A stretch of DNA of 64,000 nt from Embiotoca jacksoni (taxonomy: Eukaryota > Chordata > Actinopteri > Embiotocidae). The stretch covers positions 3,061,001 through 3,125,000 of the forward strand of contig JAKOON010000004.1 in NCBI GenBank assembly GCA_022577435.1, read 5' to 3'. This document shows, piece by piece, positions 48,138-59,812 of the stretch (its first letter is position 1; the number at the start of each line of letters is the position of its first letter). Under the pieces are notes generated by a model. That model had not been told where the DNA came from and ran no database searches. It was given only the letters and a program-made list of their open reading frames with translations. A program made the position numbers and the translations under genes.

Positions 48138-51100
48138 TGCTCACAGCCAAGAAAATTGGCCAAAATGGCAAATTGTGCTATATACATTTTGATTATTGTC
48201 GCAATATAAATAAACAAACAATATAATATCTAAGATTATTTATTTGTGAGGTTTTTTTTGTTTTTTTCTCATTTCCAAGGTTCATGCGTCGCTGAAGCTG
48301 ACGGCCTTCTGACTCGAGGGATATACACGTTCTCCTGTAATCCTCTACAACAAAGCAAACTATACATAAGCACAATGTAAAATGTGAGAATGTTTATGCA
48401 CGTCTCATTGTCGACCAGACTGGTGATTGCAGCGAACTGTTAAACGGCAAGTTTAAACAACAATTCTGTGATTTCTTTTGCTGAATTCTTTGACGTGAGA
48501 GTTTAGCCGGCCTAAAATTGAATTTGAAAGCAAGCTGCCGAGCTTTGTTTGACATACAGGTGTTGGCGTATTAACCCGGGAGCGTTTAAAAACCCTCCTG
48601 TTGTCCGAGTCCTTCCAGGAGCACTGTATTTGTTAGCTCAGAAACTTGGGGATGGGCATTAACTTTGGGTTTTTTTTAAGGCACGATGGGATTCGTAGTT
48701 ATCACACACATCCTGATATAAGTTAGTCATGTGGGGGGGATGTTAAGCACCTCATGACTCAGATTGCATCACCATTTGTCAACATTTCCTAACCTAATTA
48801 GGTTATAAAACTTTGATAAATCCTACTTCGCTGTGTATAAAAAAACAACAACATTAAATTGTGATCTTGTACATGCTTGTGTGTGACAGATACAGAGGAA
48901 GAGACATTTGTCTTCTGTTTTCCTTCATATCTGATAACTGTTTGCTTCAGACAAGAGAATAAAACAATAGAATAAAAATATTGTGAGAGAGAGAGGAGGG
49001 TGTCTCAAAGCATTTAGCTGAACCTTTTGAAATTTATCTGAGGCGACATTGCCATCTAGTGGTGTACAACAGGTACAACACCCTTTCCATAAACACTGAG
49101 CTGTTCCTCATTTAGATAACATGGGTTTAAATCAGCACTATTTCATGACTGTGTCCTCCATGCGTCCTCCTGGACGATTTATGGTATCCAGCCTAAAAAT
49201 AAACACCAGTCCTTTTTGGTGCAGCCATTATCATCCAACCTGCTAACAACCACAGAGGGATACTCAGCTGTCAGTCAACCGTTGCTGTCTAAACTGAGAC
49301 CAAAATGTAACTTTAGCTCTGAGTGGGTGGTTTCTTTGTGAATAACAGCTTGTGCTGGACTATCTTTACCCCCCCCCCCCCTTGATTTCACAACGCTGCA
49401 TTGTTTTGGGATGTGGGGAAAGAGGGAAAATGTTTCATGCAGGCTTTTATTCAGAAGTCCCACCACTGCAAGTAGGTTTTTCCAACCAAGACAAATATTT
49501 TCTCAAGGGATGGTAGAAATTCTTGTGAACACACCAATGAATAGACTTGAAATTATGAATAGACAAAAGGGAGACTGTACAGCTGAAGGTTTATCAGTCA
49601 GACAGCCTATTTAGAGAAAAATACATTTTCCACATCATATGTTTTATTAGTTTAAAAAAATAAATAACTACCCACTCGTAATTAATCTGAAAGAAAGAAT
49701 AAGAGTGTACAGAGATACAGAGTCAAAGCATCCTAATCATTAAGCATAATGTAAATCAATATCTCTCATCTGCAAGAGATACACACAACTGGTTTGTTAA
49801 AAAAACATATCATGTCAATACTTGGCGAAAAAAAATAATCTGTCAATCAAATTAAATACTGAACATGCTTTCAATGCAAATTAACTCGACATGACAAGAA
49901 TATGTCAGACTATGAATTAATTTTATGTGTGATGGTGAGACTGTCTCGCTATAACGTGTTATTTGACTTGTTAAAATAAAATTAAAGAGGGATCAATAAA
50001 ACAAACAAAGTGTTAAAATAGATTTTTAAATAGATTTGTTTTCCGCTGCATCAAAAATAACAATCGCCTTGCTTCACTTGATTTGTGATGAAAGGTGTTT
50101 AATCAACTGCTTTGTGAGTTTTGTCTGTGTGTTTGCTGCCTCCACCAGCTGGATGGTACTGTAGATGATATCTCTTGTGATGATGTCAGTTGATATATAT
50201 TGCTTTTTCCATTAGTGTTGGCTGCTGATTCCCCTGAAGTTGTCTTCTCAACATCCGTATCAGTTAGAAATTTGATTTGTATTGATTTATAGCCGTGCAG
50301 ATTAATCGGTGATGCCGCTAACTATTTGAAGAATTGTAGACTTTTGACATTTTGGCTGTCATTACACGTCGAGTCTTTTCCATATCAACAAAGCTTTTAT
50401 ATGATGCGGGAAGATTCGCTGTTTAATTGATAAATACACAGTCAAAACTGATTTAAATGGAGGGAAACATCTAAAGCTTTACTGCAACTCCTGCTTCATG
50501 TTCCAATACGACCTTAATCTGAACTAATCTCTTGCTTGTGTTCACAACTGAATCCGGTGGTCTCCTCTGATCAGAGTGCCCCCCCCCAAAAAAAAAAATC
50601 AAAGGCGTGAACTGTAGAGTCCACCTGCACCTTAAACCATCAAAGATGCACAAGTGTTTTTGATCGTGGTGCCCCTTCTTTGTGAGGAGCATGCGGGCTG
50701 AAAACTGATCCTGCCCTGTTATCTTTTGAGATGCTTTTTGTGAGGTCACGTGACAGAAGCCCCCCCTTTCAGTATTTTCTTTCAGCTTTGGGACTGCAGC
50801 CGGTCCCTCGCCACACCAGCATATCCTGTCATCTGTCAGAATAATATCTAAAGAGAGCGCAAAGAGGCCAAAGTGTCACCGAGGGTTTTCTCAAACAAAA
50901 AGCCCCACAGAAAGAAGAGTAAGCATGACAACTGGGTGTGATCCCAAAAAATATTCCATTAATTCCTGGTTGGGACCCAACCTGGGGATATTGATTGGCT
51001 CTTCAGCACTGATAATGTTGATGTTATTTTGGGAGAAAGGACAGAACAGGGCTGAAGGCTCGAGTGTAAGGATGATAAAAATCTTTCATTAAAGGCAGTG

Positions 51101-51465
51101 GTAAGATTGATGGGGTGAATTTAAAGGGGGGGGGGGGGTGGTTGGAGCTTTTTCTTTAAGTGAAGATTCAGGAAACTGGTTTGAGTTCAACCATATGTTG
51201 TTGTCTGTAACTTTTACCCTCTAAACCAAAAATGATTCGCACCTTGCAGGAAAAACAAACAAACAAAAAACCTGCAAATCGAATGGTAAATACGTTTTAT
51301 TGACTCATGAGCCATTGTATCCACATTCAGGTCTATTTGTAGAGGTAAACACACGTTGCTAATGGAGATTCATTGTAAATATAGCTGTGTGAATTAATGC
51401 TGCGATAGGAATTGGAGATGATATCCAGTGAGACAACCGTGCCCTCTTTAGACAGCTTTATAGTC

Positions 51466-51821
51466 TTAAGTTCCCAGTTGGAAGATGCTTTTCCCAGTCA
51501 ATGAAAACATGGCGTCGGAGAGATACGTGTCCCACAGGCTGCAGGAGACATCAGGACCGCACACAGACAGTGTGTTTCCTTCACTGCACACTATAAAATC
51601 CCCCTCACCACACATGGCTGTAATAAGCCAACAAATTAAGTCATTATACTGTTTTTTAAGGTACACAGACATCCGTGTTTAAATATTTTAAGAGTAGCAA
51701 GGGATCTCTCACCCCAAGTTCCATTGTATGTCTGAGACCACCAGGGAAATGAACGCACATCCATCTTATCATTAGAGAGCTGTGAGATGATTTGTATGCT
51801 ATGATTTTCACAACAGAGCAA
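51466..51821 (-). other. Protein-like segments of unknown gene or pseudogene
   Basis: In the - direction, a possible exon ends TCTCAGACATACAATGGAAC-TTGGG|GTGAGA at about 51712. After about 90 bases comes a clean acceptor, TTGGCTTATTACAG, just before 51617. The following frame has protein-like content (CGEGDFIVCSEGNTLSVCG and SCSLWDTYLSDAMF) and stops at 51466. The LWD ending is reminiscent of a WD40 blade. No family was recognised, and there are no supporting exons nearby. It may be a decayed gene or chance. Confidence 0.2.
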
Positions 51822-53582
51822 CAGGCCAGTGCTTACAATGTTGTGGTCTGCTGACTCTCACAGGATGTTGGGCTTTTTTATCAATGACAAAAGGGAATGT
51901 GTGTCAATTATTTATTTATTTTTGTTTGATTTCATGATTCCCATTGCCGTTAAGGCAGTGTGTGTGTTTTTTTTGGATGTGTTTATAAGGAAATAAAAAT
52001 GACCCTTTCAGGGGAGAGACACTGGTCCAACTATTTGGCATAATTGGCCCAAGGAGGGATGAGCCAGTTGAGCCAAATCTAATGATGGTGTGCGAGAGTG
52101 GGTTCACTCCCACTCTGCATACAGTTTAAGAGCAACACCTATAAAACTTCATTATGCTGCTGCTGTAATGGGGTTCAGGAAAGTACTCCAGGAGCTGACA
52201 AAAGCAGGAGTGTCTTGTAAACCCTTGAGGGAACTTTCTAATTAAATACTCACTCCTTAACTCCCATAAAGAGCAAGGATTTCAAGCTTTTCCTACATGT
52301 CACATTTTCTCCGTACCTTGGGCGATGAAATGATGCCAGAAGTTGGGAGTCCATCTTGAGGAATTTAGTCAGGATGGTTTTTAATAGTTTTCCATGTAGA
52401 ATTGTTTTTCCAAGCTACTGTGAAACTGGGAGTGGGGTCGGGAGGGGGGGTGGGGGGTGGGGTGAAGGGAAAGGGCTTCCCTGGGATGTTGGCAAGCGTC
52501 TCCAAGCCCATATGTGAGGGTTTGATATAGAAAACCCGTCTACACGCAACATTTCCAAGGAGTTGTATCATCAGATGGTAGGAGGTTTAATTCCTCCGCG
52601 TACATTTACGTAGACACGTGTGTACCTAGCTTTCCTTTCTACATAATGTTTGGCTATATTGTGTTTTGCATTTTTTTAAATTTTTGTTATTTGTACATCG
52701 GCAAAAATGATTTTATAAATGAACTTGAAGGAAGCAAATAAATTAAAACGCAAAACCTGCATTTTTATGTTTCCTAAATAATTCTTCCAGTAAAATAGGA
52801 CTGTTACTACATGACTTACCTTTAGCTAAAGAAAATTGTGCAACTAATATTTGTATATAAGGAGCACACCATCCATTTTACACATAAAGTTCAAAGTTTG
52901 CTTGACACCGGGAGTGAGCCTGTGAAACCACGGATATGTCTTCGCTCCGGAGGGAGCTTCTTAAAGTTGGAAGAAAATTACCCCGATGATCAAAGTCATC
53001 TCAGCTTGGCTTTGAGGTTTTAAATTCATAAAAGAAAATTACAATCAGGAGATGGTGAATTTTTAAATGCGGGAGTGTCTAAAGAATGTCAAATGATGGT
53101 ATAGGGTTGTATCATGGAGAATATAGGCTTCCTATTGTGGCCTGTTCAGTTTTGAATATTCTTCTTTAAATGAGCCTCTTCTCAGCTCCCCGTATTTAGG
53201 CTATCTGGGTAAAAATATAAATCATTGCAGACGACTTTGCAAGGCCGGTCCTCCAGATAGAGAAGAGAATCGTGATTATATGTATGTATGGACTACAGAT
53301 ATAGGCGCACACCAATCTGAGAATAGAGACTGATGGTGCTTGTGTACTGGAAGGTGCTGGATTGTGAATTGTGTAGATTAAAATACAACAATTTGTTTCT
53401 ATCTTTACTATCTATTCTCAGTTATGATCGTAGACCATCATTTCCATTCAGAGGGGGGTTAGGAGGGGGGGGGGGGCTGCTCACTGACCAAACCAGCCTG
53501 TGCTTTGAATGGTGTGCAGGACTGTGCAGCAGCCTACCTGCTCCGACGCTCCTCGTGCGCCCGTCAGTCACCGCGGGATCCT

Positions 53583-53640
53583 CCAATCGCAGCGCACGTG
53601 CGCCCGTGACTCCTCCCCGGTGTATAATTGAAGTTTCTTT
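53583..53640 (+). promoter_or_regulatory. anos1: Candidate anos1 core promoter
   Basis: A CCAAT (53583-53587), the perfect 12-base palindrome GCGCACGTGCGC (53592-53603, with central E-box CACGTG) and a TATA-like TGTATAATTG (53621-53630) lie in order 80-130 bases upstream of the anos1 ATG. The local DNA is GC- and CpG-rich compared with its surroundings. Confidence 0.45.
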
Positions 53641-53711
53641 AGTTTCTTCCGCGGAGCCTGCACGCAGTGTTGTCCGATCCGCGGAGGGATTAAATACACA
53701 ACTGCGGGACA

Positions 53712-56700
53712 ATGTTTTCCAGGAGCCTGAGCCTGTGCGTGACCCTGTGTTTGTGGATTACAGCTCTAACGAGCCCGGGGAGCGCGTCCGCGAGGAAGCA
53801 GGACGACTCTTTCTTCACTGCCAGTATTTATCGAGCGAGATGCGCCTCGAGATGCCTCAGCCTGCACATCACTCGCATCTCTGCTTTCTTCAAGCACTCC
53901 CAGGTACGAGCGTGTGGTCACTGAAACTCCCGGCAAAATGTTGAAATTCAGCAATCCGATGTTTTATTTCAGAAATGAAAACGTGCCGGTGGATGCCCTC
54001 CTCACAAGTCAAACCTGTTTCTCTTGAGCCCATTGTGAAAAGACAGGAGCAGGTCACCGACGCTGCCGTGCGCTTCATTAGTTTTACTCTCTCTTGTCAG
54101 TCATGATCCCCTGACAGGGAAGTTGGACCGTTGTGAACGGAAGGTGACACCAAAATAGAAGCAGCAGCAGCTTCAGATATGCATCAATGTAATAGTTGGA
54201 GTTGTTTGCAAAGTTACCACATCGCATGTATGTGCAAAGACTTCCACGTCAATCCAGCCTAATGAACACATCGCAGTGTTTTTGGAGAGGGATGATGAAT
54301 GCCCCTCAGTGGAGCCAATTTCCATTCATGACTTGCTAATTACTGGAAAATGAGATACCACTTCTTTCAATGCAAATGTGGTGGGTGCTGTTACTTTATA
54401 TAGTGAGGGCAACTTTTCTCTCGCCTCGTATATAGTGAGAATTTCACACTGGTGTCCCCCACCAAGCATGATGTGATGCAGCCCTTGTTTTGAAGCTGCT
54501 GTAAATTAGCTGTATGCTTTGGGTGATTTGCTTGTGTGGTGTCAGAAGTTGTTTTTCACCCTCCACCGGACACGCTGTTCTCTCCCAGGACTCCCAGAGA
54601 AAAGAGCTGGTCACTGATTCTTCTCCCCTCTGTTCCTTTTCACCAGCTACCTATCCGCCTCTATGCTCATTTCATTTGCATTTGCAAGGCTTGTCTTTTT
54701 CTCAAGGTGCATTAATGAATCCCTAATTGTCAGGAAACATTGTGGAGTAAGGTAAATTTGTAATTAGGTCTAATGAATTAGCAGCATGCCGTTTGTTTTG
54801 TTCCTAATTAATGTTACTTTAAAAGCACTTATTGATCTGGTGTAATTCTTAATGCAGGTCCATGGGGCGCAGACCTACCGTGGTTAATTCTAGCAATTTT
54901 ATTAAGGGATAATATACAACTGGGCTGAAGGACGAAATGCACTAAATTTCCCGTTAGTGCATCCAGAAGAAAGATTGAAAACAGTGTTTCTTGAAGCACA
55001 ACTTGGCAAGTTGTGTCAGGGATTTGTTTTGAGAGGGTTCCAAGAGTGTACTGCTGCCGGAGGTTGCAAAGTTTGGGAATTAAATTAGTCACCAACTAAG
55101 AAGTCAAGTCTCACCTCTAATGAACAGCTAATAGTCAATATAATTGACTGCAGAGCCTTGGAGTCTGAGGCACTCCTCAGTGAGGGGAAATGAGAGGGAG
55201 GTATTTGTGTAAAGAGAGAGGCATTTTTGTGGGTAAGTGATAAGCAAGGTTGCTCAAGCGAGTTTGTGGGTCTAAGAATAGACGGCAATTGTTGATAATC
55301 TGCAAGGACTGTCTTATGCACTGTTCTCAACAGCCCTTTCATGTGCGAATGGGGGGTCTGGTCAGCTGCAAAAACATATGGCTCCTCCCTCCCTCCCTCC
55401 CTGCCTCCCTGCCTCCCCTCTACCCGCCTGCCCTCTACCCCCTGGCCCTGCCAATAAATGCCAGCATCACACCTCATAGGCATGAACAGGATACGCACCG
55501 GGCTACCGACGCTGATCCGCCGAGGTCACCTTCCTGCTAAATGCTGGAACCCAATTGTGCTAAATGTGATAAGCTCTAATGTAATGTTGCAACAACAGTG
55601 GATCATGCTCAGTCAGCACAACCCACAGGTGGATCCGCTTCCCCTGCCAGATCTTATTACAGCGACGGGTCGACAGGCAGCTCGGAGCTCCACTTCAATG
55701 ATTGAGACGACAGACCTCTTAATTTAACTCGGACATCCTTCAGGAGTCATGTAATACTCGATAGGAAAACCAAGACACACAACACTTTCCATTTTAATGG
55801 AAATGAAATGCCTCGGCTGCATGTCAAAGCGCTGACTTTTGCCTACTGTTTCTTAATATTTTACTATGTCTACTCGATATCTAGCAATCTACACGGGCTG
55901 CTTATTTTGGTTATGGTACAAGAAACAGTTTGTCTTCTTGACACATTTTGCCGCTGAAATTTAAACCCTTTTTCATTTTAGCTTTAATTTGCTCACACTG
56001 TGAATACTGGAATGATTCTTGGGAGAATTTAGATGTTATTACAGATGTTGTGGACACCCACGCGTCTGTTCGTCTTGAGTGGCTGAATCAGAATACAAAT
56101 CGGCGACTTTGTTTTAATCGCCGCGGCTCTAAATTAGTGTGAAATGGAAACAAGCTCCGAGTTGCGGAGTTAGGAAACCCATGGGTAGTCCATTGGTTGT
56201 CACATTTATAGCAACTGCAGATTTATAGACGTAATAGTATTTCCAAATACAGATATATCTACATTTTACTCCACTTTTGGGGAACTTGTCACCCCAGTAC
56301 AATAGACAGAGGGGAACACCCAACTGTAAATATTAGCCTCGGACACTTTAAAATATTAAGAGCGAGCTGGGAGCCCCGCGCAATAATGTATTCTGAAAGC
56401 ATCAGCCTTGTAGTCGATTATTTATGTGGGGACCTGTGAAGCCAAAAACAAGGTGTGTCCATGAGGTCTTGTTATTACATTCAAAGCAATAAAAATCTAC
56501 CATTTTCAATTCAGTCATTCAGCTCTAATGTGCTGCGTAGTAAAGTCTAAGCATCTTGCTTGAGAGATTTGTGTTTAAAGTGAAGGGAAGAAAAAACATC
56601 GGAAAGTAGTTTTTCCGTGTCCCCTTGTTTTTCCCTTTGATATTAAATAACCTGCGGTGGAATCAAACTTCAGCCAGTGCTCGTCTCATGTGTGGAGTTT

Positions 56701-59700
56701 TTCATTAGTGAAGACAGCGGATGAATGGGGGTCTATGTAGCTTGGCCTCACCTCTCTGCAAATGCTTTTAAACCATGACAGTCCTGTGTGTAAATCTCAG
56801 CCCCCAGTGCTGCAACACCCTGAGCTACCTCATTTGACAAATAGACTTCATTCCTAAGTGGAGACAACTTTAACGCCAGTGTTGTTTAAAATTTCTGAAA
56901 CACCCTTTTATGTTAACATTGGATGTGCACTGAACACATTAGCTCACTTTCAGAGCGCCTGTCAAATAATTCATTTAAAGTGAATAATTGATGGCTAGAA
57001 TGACCACAGCCCTCACACCCACTCAAGTCAAAGCCTAAATCTTGAGGCCCTTTATTTTAGAGCTGCATATGTGCCTTCAAGGAGAAGTTATTTTGGTGTT
57101 GCCTGAGGACCCCGGAGCTGTCAAAGGACAGGCAGAGACACCAGTCTGTCCTTTGAAGTCCTGTCTCCTGTTAACTTGGCCATAAATGCACAAGGTCCCA
57201 CAGACCAGCATTGTGTTCCACTAGTTCAATGCCGGAAGAGGCCAGATTAAATGCAGTTTGAAAACAAGTCATCAAAGTGACTTGAGATCCGTCTAATCCA
57301 AATCAGAGGCCCATAGAAAACAAAGATTTCCATTTTCAAAAGGTAGAAAGGTATCCTCAAAGATAAAAGGGGTTTTGTCCATGTTCCTCTCAGTTGTCTA
57401 GACAATACAACACACCCATGGCCACCTGCTCCGACTTCTCAGCTGACAACAGCCGTAATGTAGCTCTGTGGTAAATGCCTTGTTTACATGACTCCTCCAG
57501 TCACTCCACCGTCAGCAGCAAAGCGGAGTTCACCTTAGCCACACATTGGTAGACCGCTGTCTGGCTTCCGCTCCTCGACCCCAGTCGCACAGGAAGATAT
57601 CTGGAAAGAATTCATTCAGCGGAGTCCTTGACAGTCCTCAGCACTGCATAATGTTCAGAGGAATGTCATAGTGAGTCAGAGGGATGAAGTCCTGACCTAT
57701 AATTATTCCCCCGTTGGTCCCTGAAATGGTGGGGTCAGGCCTGGACAGCTGGGGCAACATCCTGCTGAGCTTCTCTGCTACGGGGATGCTGTCACACAGC
57801 AAAATTAGCTCCTCTGTGGATCTGGCCCTGTCTCCATTGATGGATGGGCGAAGGAAGGTGTCAAAAACAGGATTGATGATTTAGGACATGGTCGAGAGTT
57901 GTGACAATCTGTATACATTATCTGAAGGCATTGCCTGCTAGTGTAAATGTCAAAGTTATATTTATGTGGTGCCACCCGTGGGGTTTGGCTCGGTGGGATT
58001 GATCATTTTTGAATAATTTAACTTGCCAAACTCTGTAGGGATTTTACTTCTCAGAAAAACGATGCACAAAGGTGTAGTAGGTGAAACAAAAGGGCAGAAA
58101 ACCTGCTGATGCACACTAAACCATCTCAGTCAAATTAGCACTAATTTCTGCTTCATTTGGTAGCAAAATTAAACAACTATTCCAAGTCTCGTCCTTAGTG
58201 CTCAGGCCGATGTATTTTTCATCCTTATCTGCAGGTTTTTTTTTGTTGAAGAGATTCTCTAAAGACATAACCGTCCAATCATGGATTCCTTTGAAGCCAT
58301 TTGACCATTATCCTTGACACTGAAAGCACCGCACTTCCTGGTACTGGATGTCAAATTAAACCCTTTAATGATAAGTTCTCTCCCAATGTCTCATGGGAAA
58401 TTTCTTCTGGATTACATTGTGGGAAAAGGCTTTGAACTTGGCATTGAACTTAAGCAGACCTTTTTGCCTGCAGACCCCTAAAGTTTGGCTTTATTTCACC
58501 GCTTCATTACTTTTATAGCGAAGCAGAAGGAACATCCAGAACTCCAGCCAAGATCCACGTCATTGATTGGGACGAATTTCAAACTCTAAACTACAATATT
58601 GGCGTCTGATTATTTGTCACGCATTCAGAGGTCTAGAAAAGAAGAGCAAAACGAGTATATAATCAATATTTTTACCGGAATAATTACATGTAATGTGAAA
58701 GGTGCGGCTTTTGGCAATGAACCCACCTGATGTTGAAGTTTTCCCTTCGCTTTATGCAAATTTTAAGCTTATTTTAGCTCTTTGTTTTGGATTTAGGGAC
58801 TACAACTTTATTGTTAAACTTTACTGTCACTATTCTGTCCTGTGTGAGTGGGGCCCAAAATAAGAGCTAAAACGGAGAGTGATTACTAGACTTCATCATG
58901 TGACCAAAAACTCAACTCCAAATGATTTCTACCTTTAATTTTGACGGTATCGGAGTCAAAGTTGTGTTTAATGTTTTGTTCTGCTGCCTACGAGCGGGCT
59001 GAAAATCTGCTTTTTCCCCCCGACTTCAAAGGTTGAAATAAATGTCACGTTTTCTGACACACGGCACATTTAAACCATTTAGCCTCTTTTGTGGTGATCA
59101 GCTGGTCATTTCTTCTGAAGCTCTAACCTTGCACTCGCTATCCAAGCACAATTATGTTTGCAGAGAATAACAGCTTAATTCTTCGTCCTTATGGAATACA
59201 GGAAATTACCACTTGCACAAGCCATTTACCCCCACCGGTCCTTCGCTTGATAATCCTCTGTATTTACACATTGAGGCTTTATAAATACACAGCACTATTA
59301 GGACCAAATGCTGGCCTTGTTGGAGTGCAGAAGGTGGCCCTTCCACAGCAATTAGAGGAAATTGTCAGTATCTGCGGTCTACTCAGAAGTGCTGACATCA
59401 GTTCCTGCCTCAGTGACCTCGGGGACGTGTGTTGAGAGATCAAACAAATCCTTAAAAAAGCTGAGGTCACCACGCTCTGCTGAAACTGACCAGAGGTTTG
59501 CCCCCCCAGCCTCGGCACGGTGACCCCGCTTTCCTGCCTGGGTCATATGCAATCAGCACGCTAAAGCTCACTCAAAGTCACTCCATCAAATTTCTCTACT
59601 GTTGGCATTACTGTTAATCAAAAAGGCAGCGACTTAAGGAAAGCGGCAAGAACATATATCGTGACGAGAGAAAACTTTCATGTTCATTTGATGAATTAAT

Positions 59701-59812
59701 TGTTTGAAATGTTTTTTCAAAAGTATCTGTGATGACTGATGATGTTTTTCCTTCTCTTTTACAGAATAATGGATCATTGGTGTGGTGCCAGAATCACAAG
59801 CAGTGCTCCAAG
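53712..59812 (+). CDS. anos1: anos1 (anosmin-1, KAL1), first two coding exons
   Basis: Exon 1 is 53712-53903 (64 codons, donor CAG|GTACGA). Exon 2 is 59765-59812 (16 codons, donor AAG|GTAGTG). Both junctions are phase 0. Anosmin-1 is a secreted heparan-sulfate-binding matrix protein with a cysteine-rich region, a WAP domain and four fibronectin III repeats; it promotes FGFR1 signalling and migration of GnRH and olfactory neurons. Residues 1 to about 27 are a signal peptide (FSRSLSLCVTLCLWITAL, with likely cleavage after SASA). The mature start has RARCASRCLSLHITRISAFF. Exon 2 encodes NNGSLVWCQNHKQCSK, which matches the human protein as remembered and includes a possible N-glycosylation site (N-G-S). 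The next cysteine-rich exon was not found before 64000, so the gene continues off the right edge. Fish carry two paralogues (anos1a and anos1b); I cannot tell which this is. Confidence 0.9.
53904..59764 (+). other. anos1: anos1 intron 1
   Basis: About 5.9 kb with no exon of another gene. It includes a (CCCT)n-type pyrimidine tract at about 55382-55450 and otherwise few simple repeats. Several blocks (for example 57.0-57.8 kb) have mixed composition with little homopolymer, compatible with conserved non-coding elements. Confidence 0.5.
55382..55450. repeat. (CCCT)n-type pyrimidine tract
   Basis: Repeating CCCT/CCTG units with a few purines, in anos1 intron 1. Confidence 0.85.

Larger units (their letters stand above)
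43400..53500. other. Intergenic DNA between divergent tbl1x and anos1
   Basis: No gene was recognised. The left part (43.6-49 kb) has many homopolymers, including poly-C at about 46176-46192 and 46678-46696 and a TATG array at 43945-44012. The right part (about 49.5-53.4 kb) is repeat-poor and partly looks like conserved non-coding DNA. A protein-like - strand segment at 51466-51821 is listed separately. Confidence 0.45.

Noticed and set aside
51466..51672. Idea that the 51.5 kb segment is a STRAP or TBL1-like WD40 retrocopy
   Set aside because: Only a short CSE...LWD pattern fits; flanking residues do not continue the similarity, so no family name is given.
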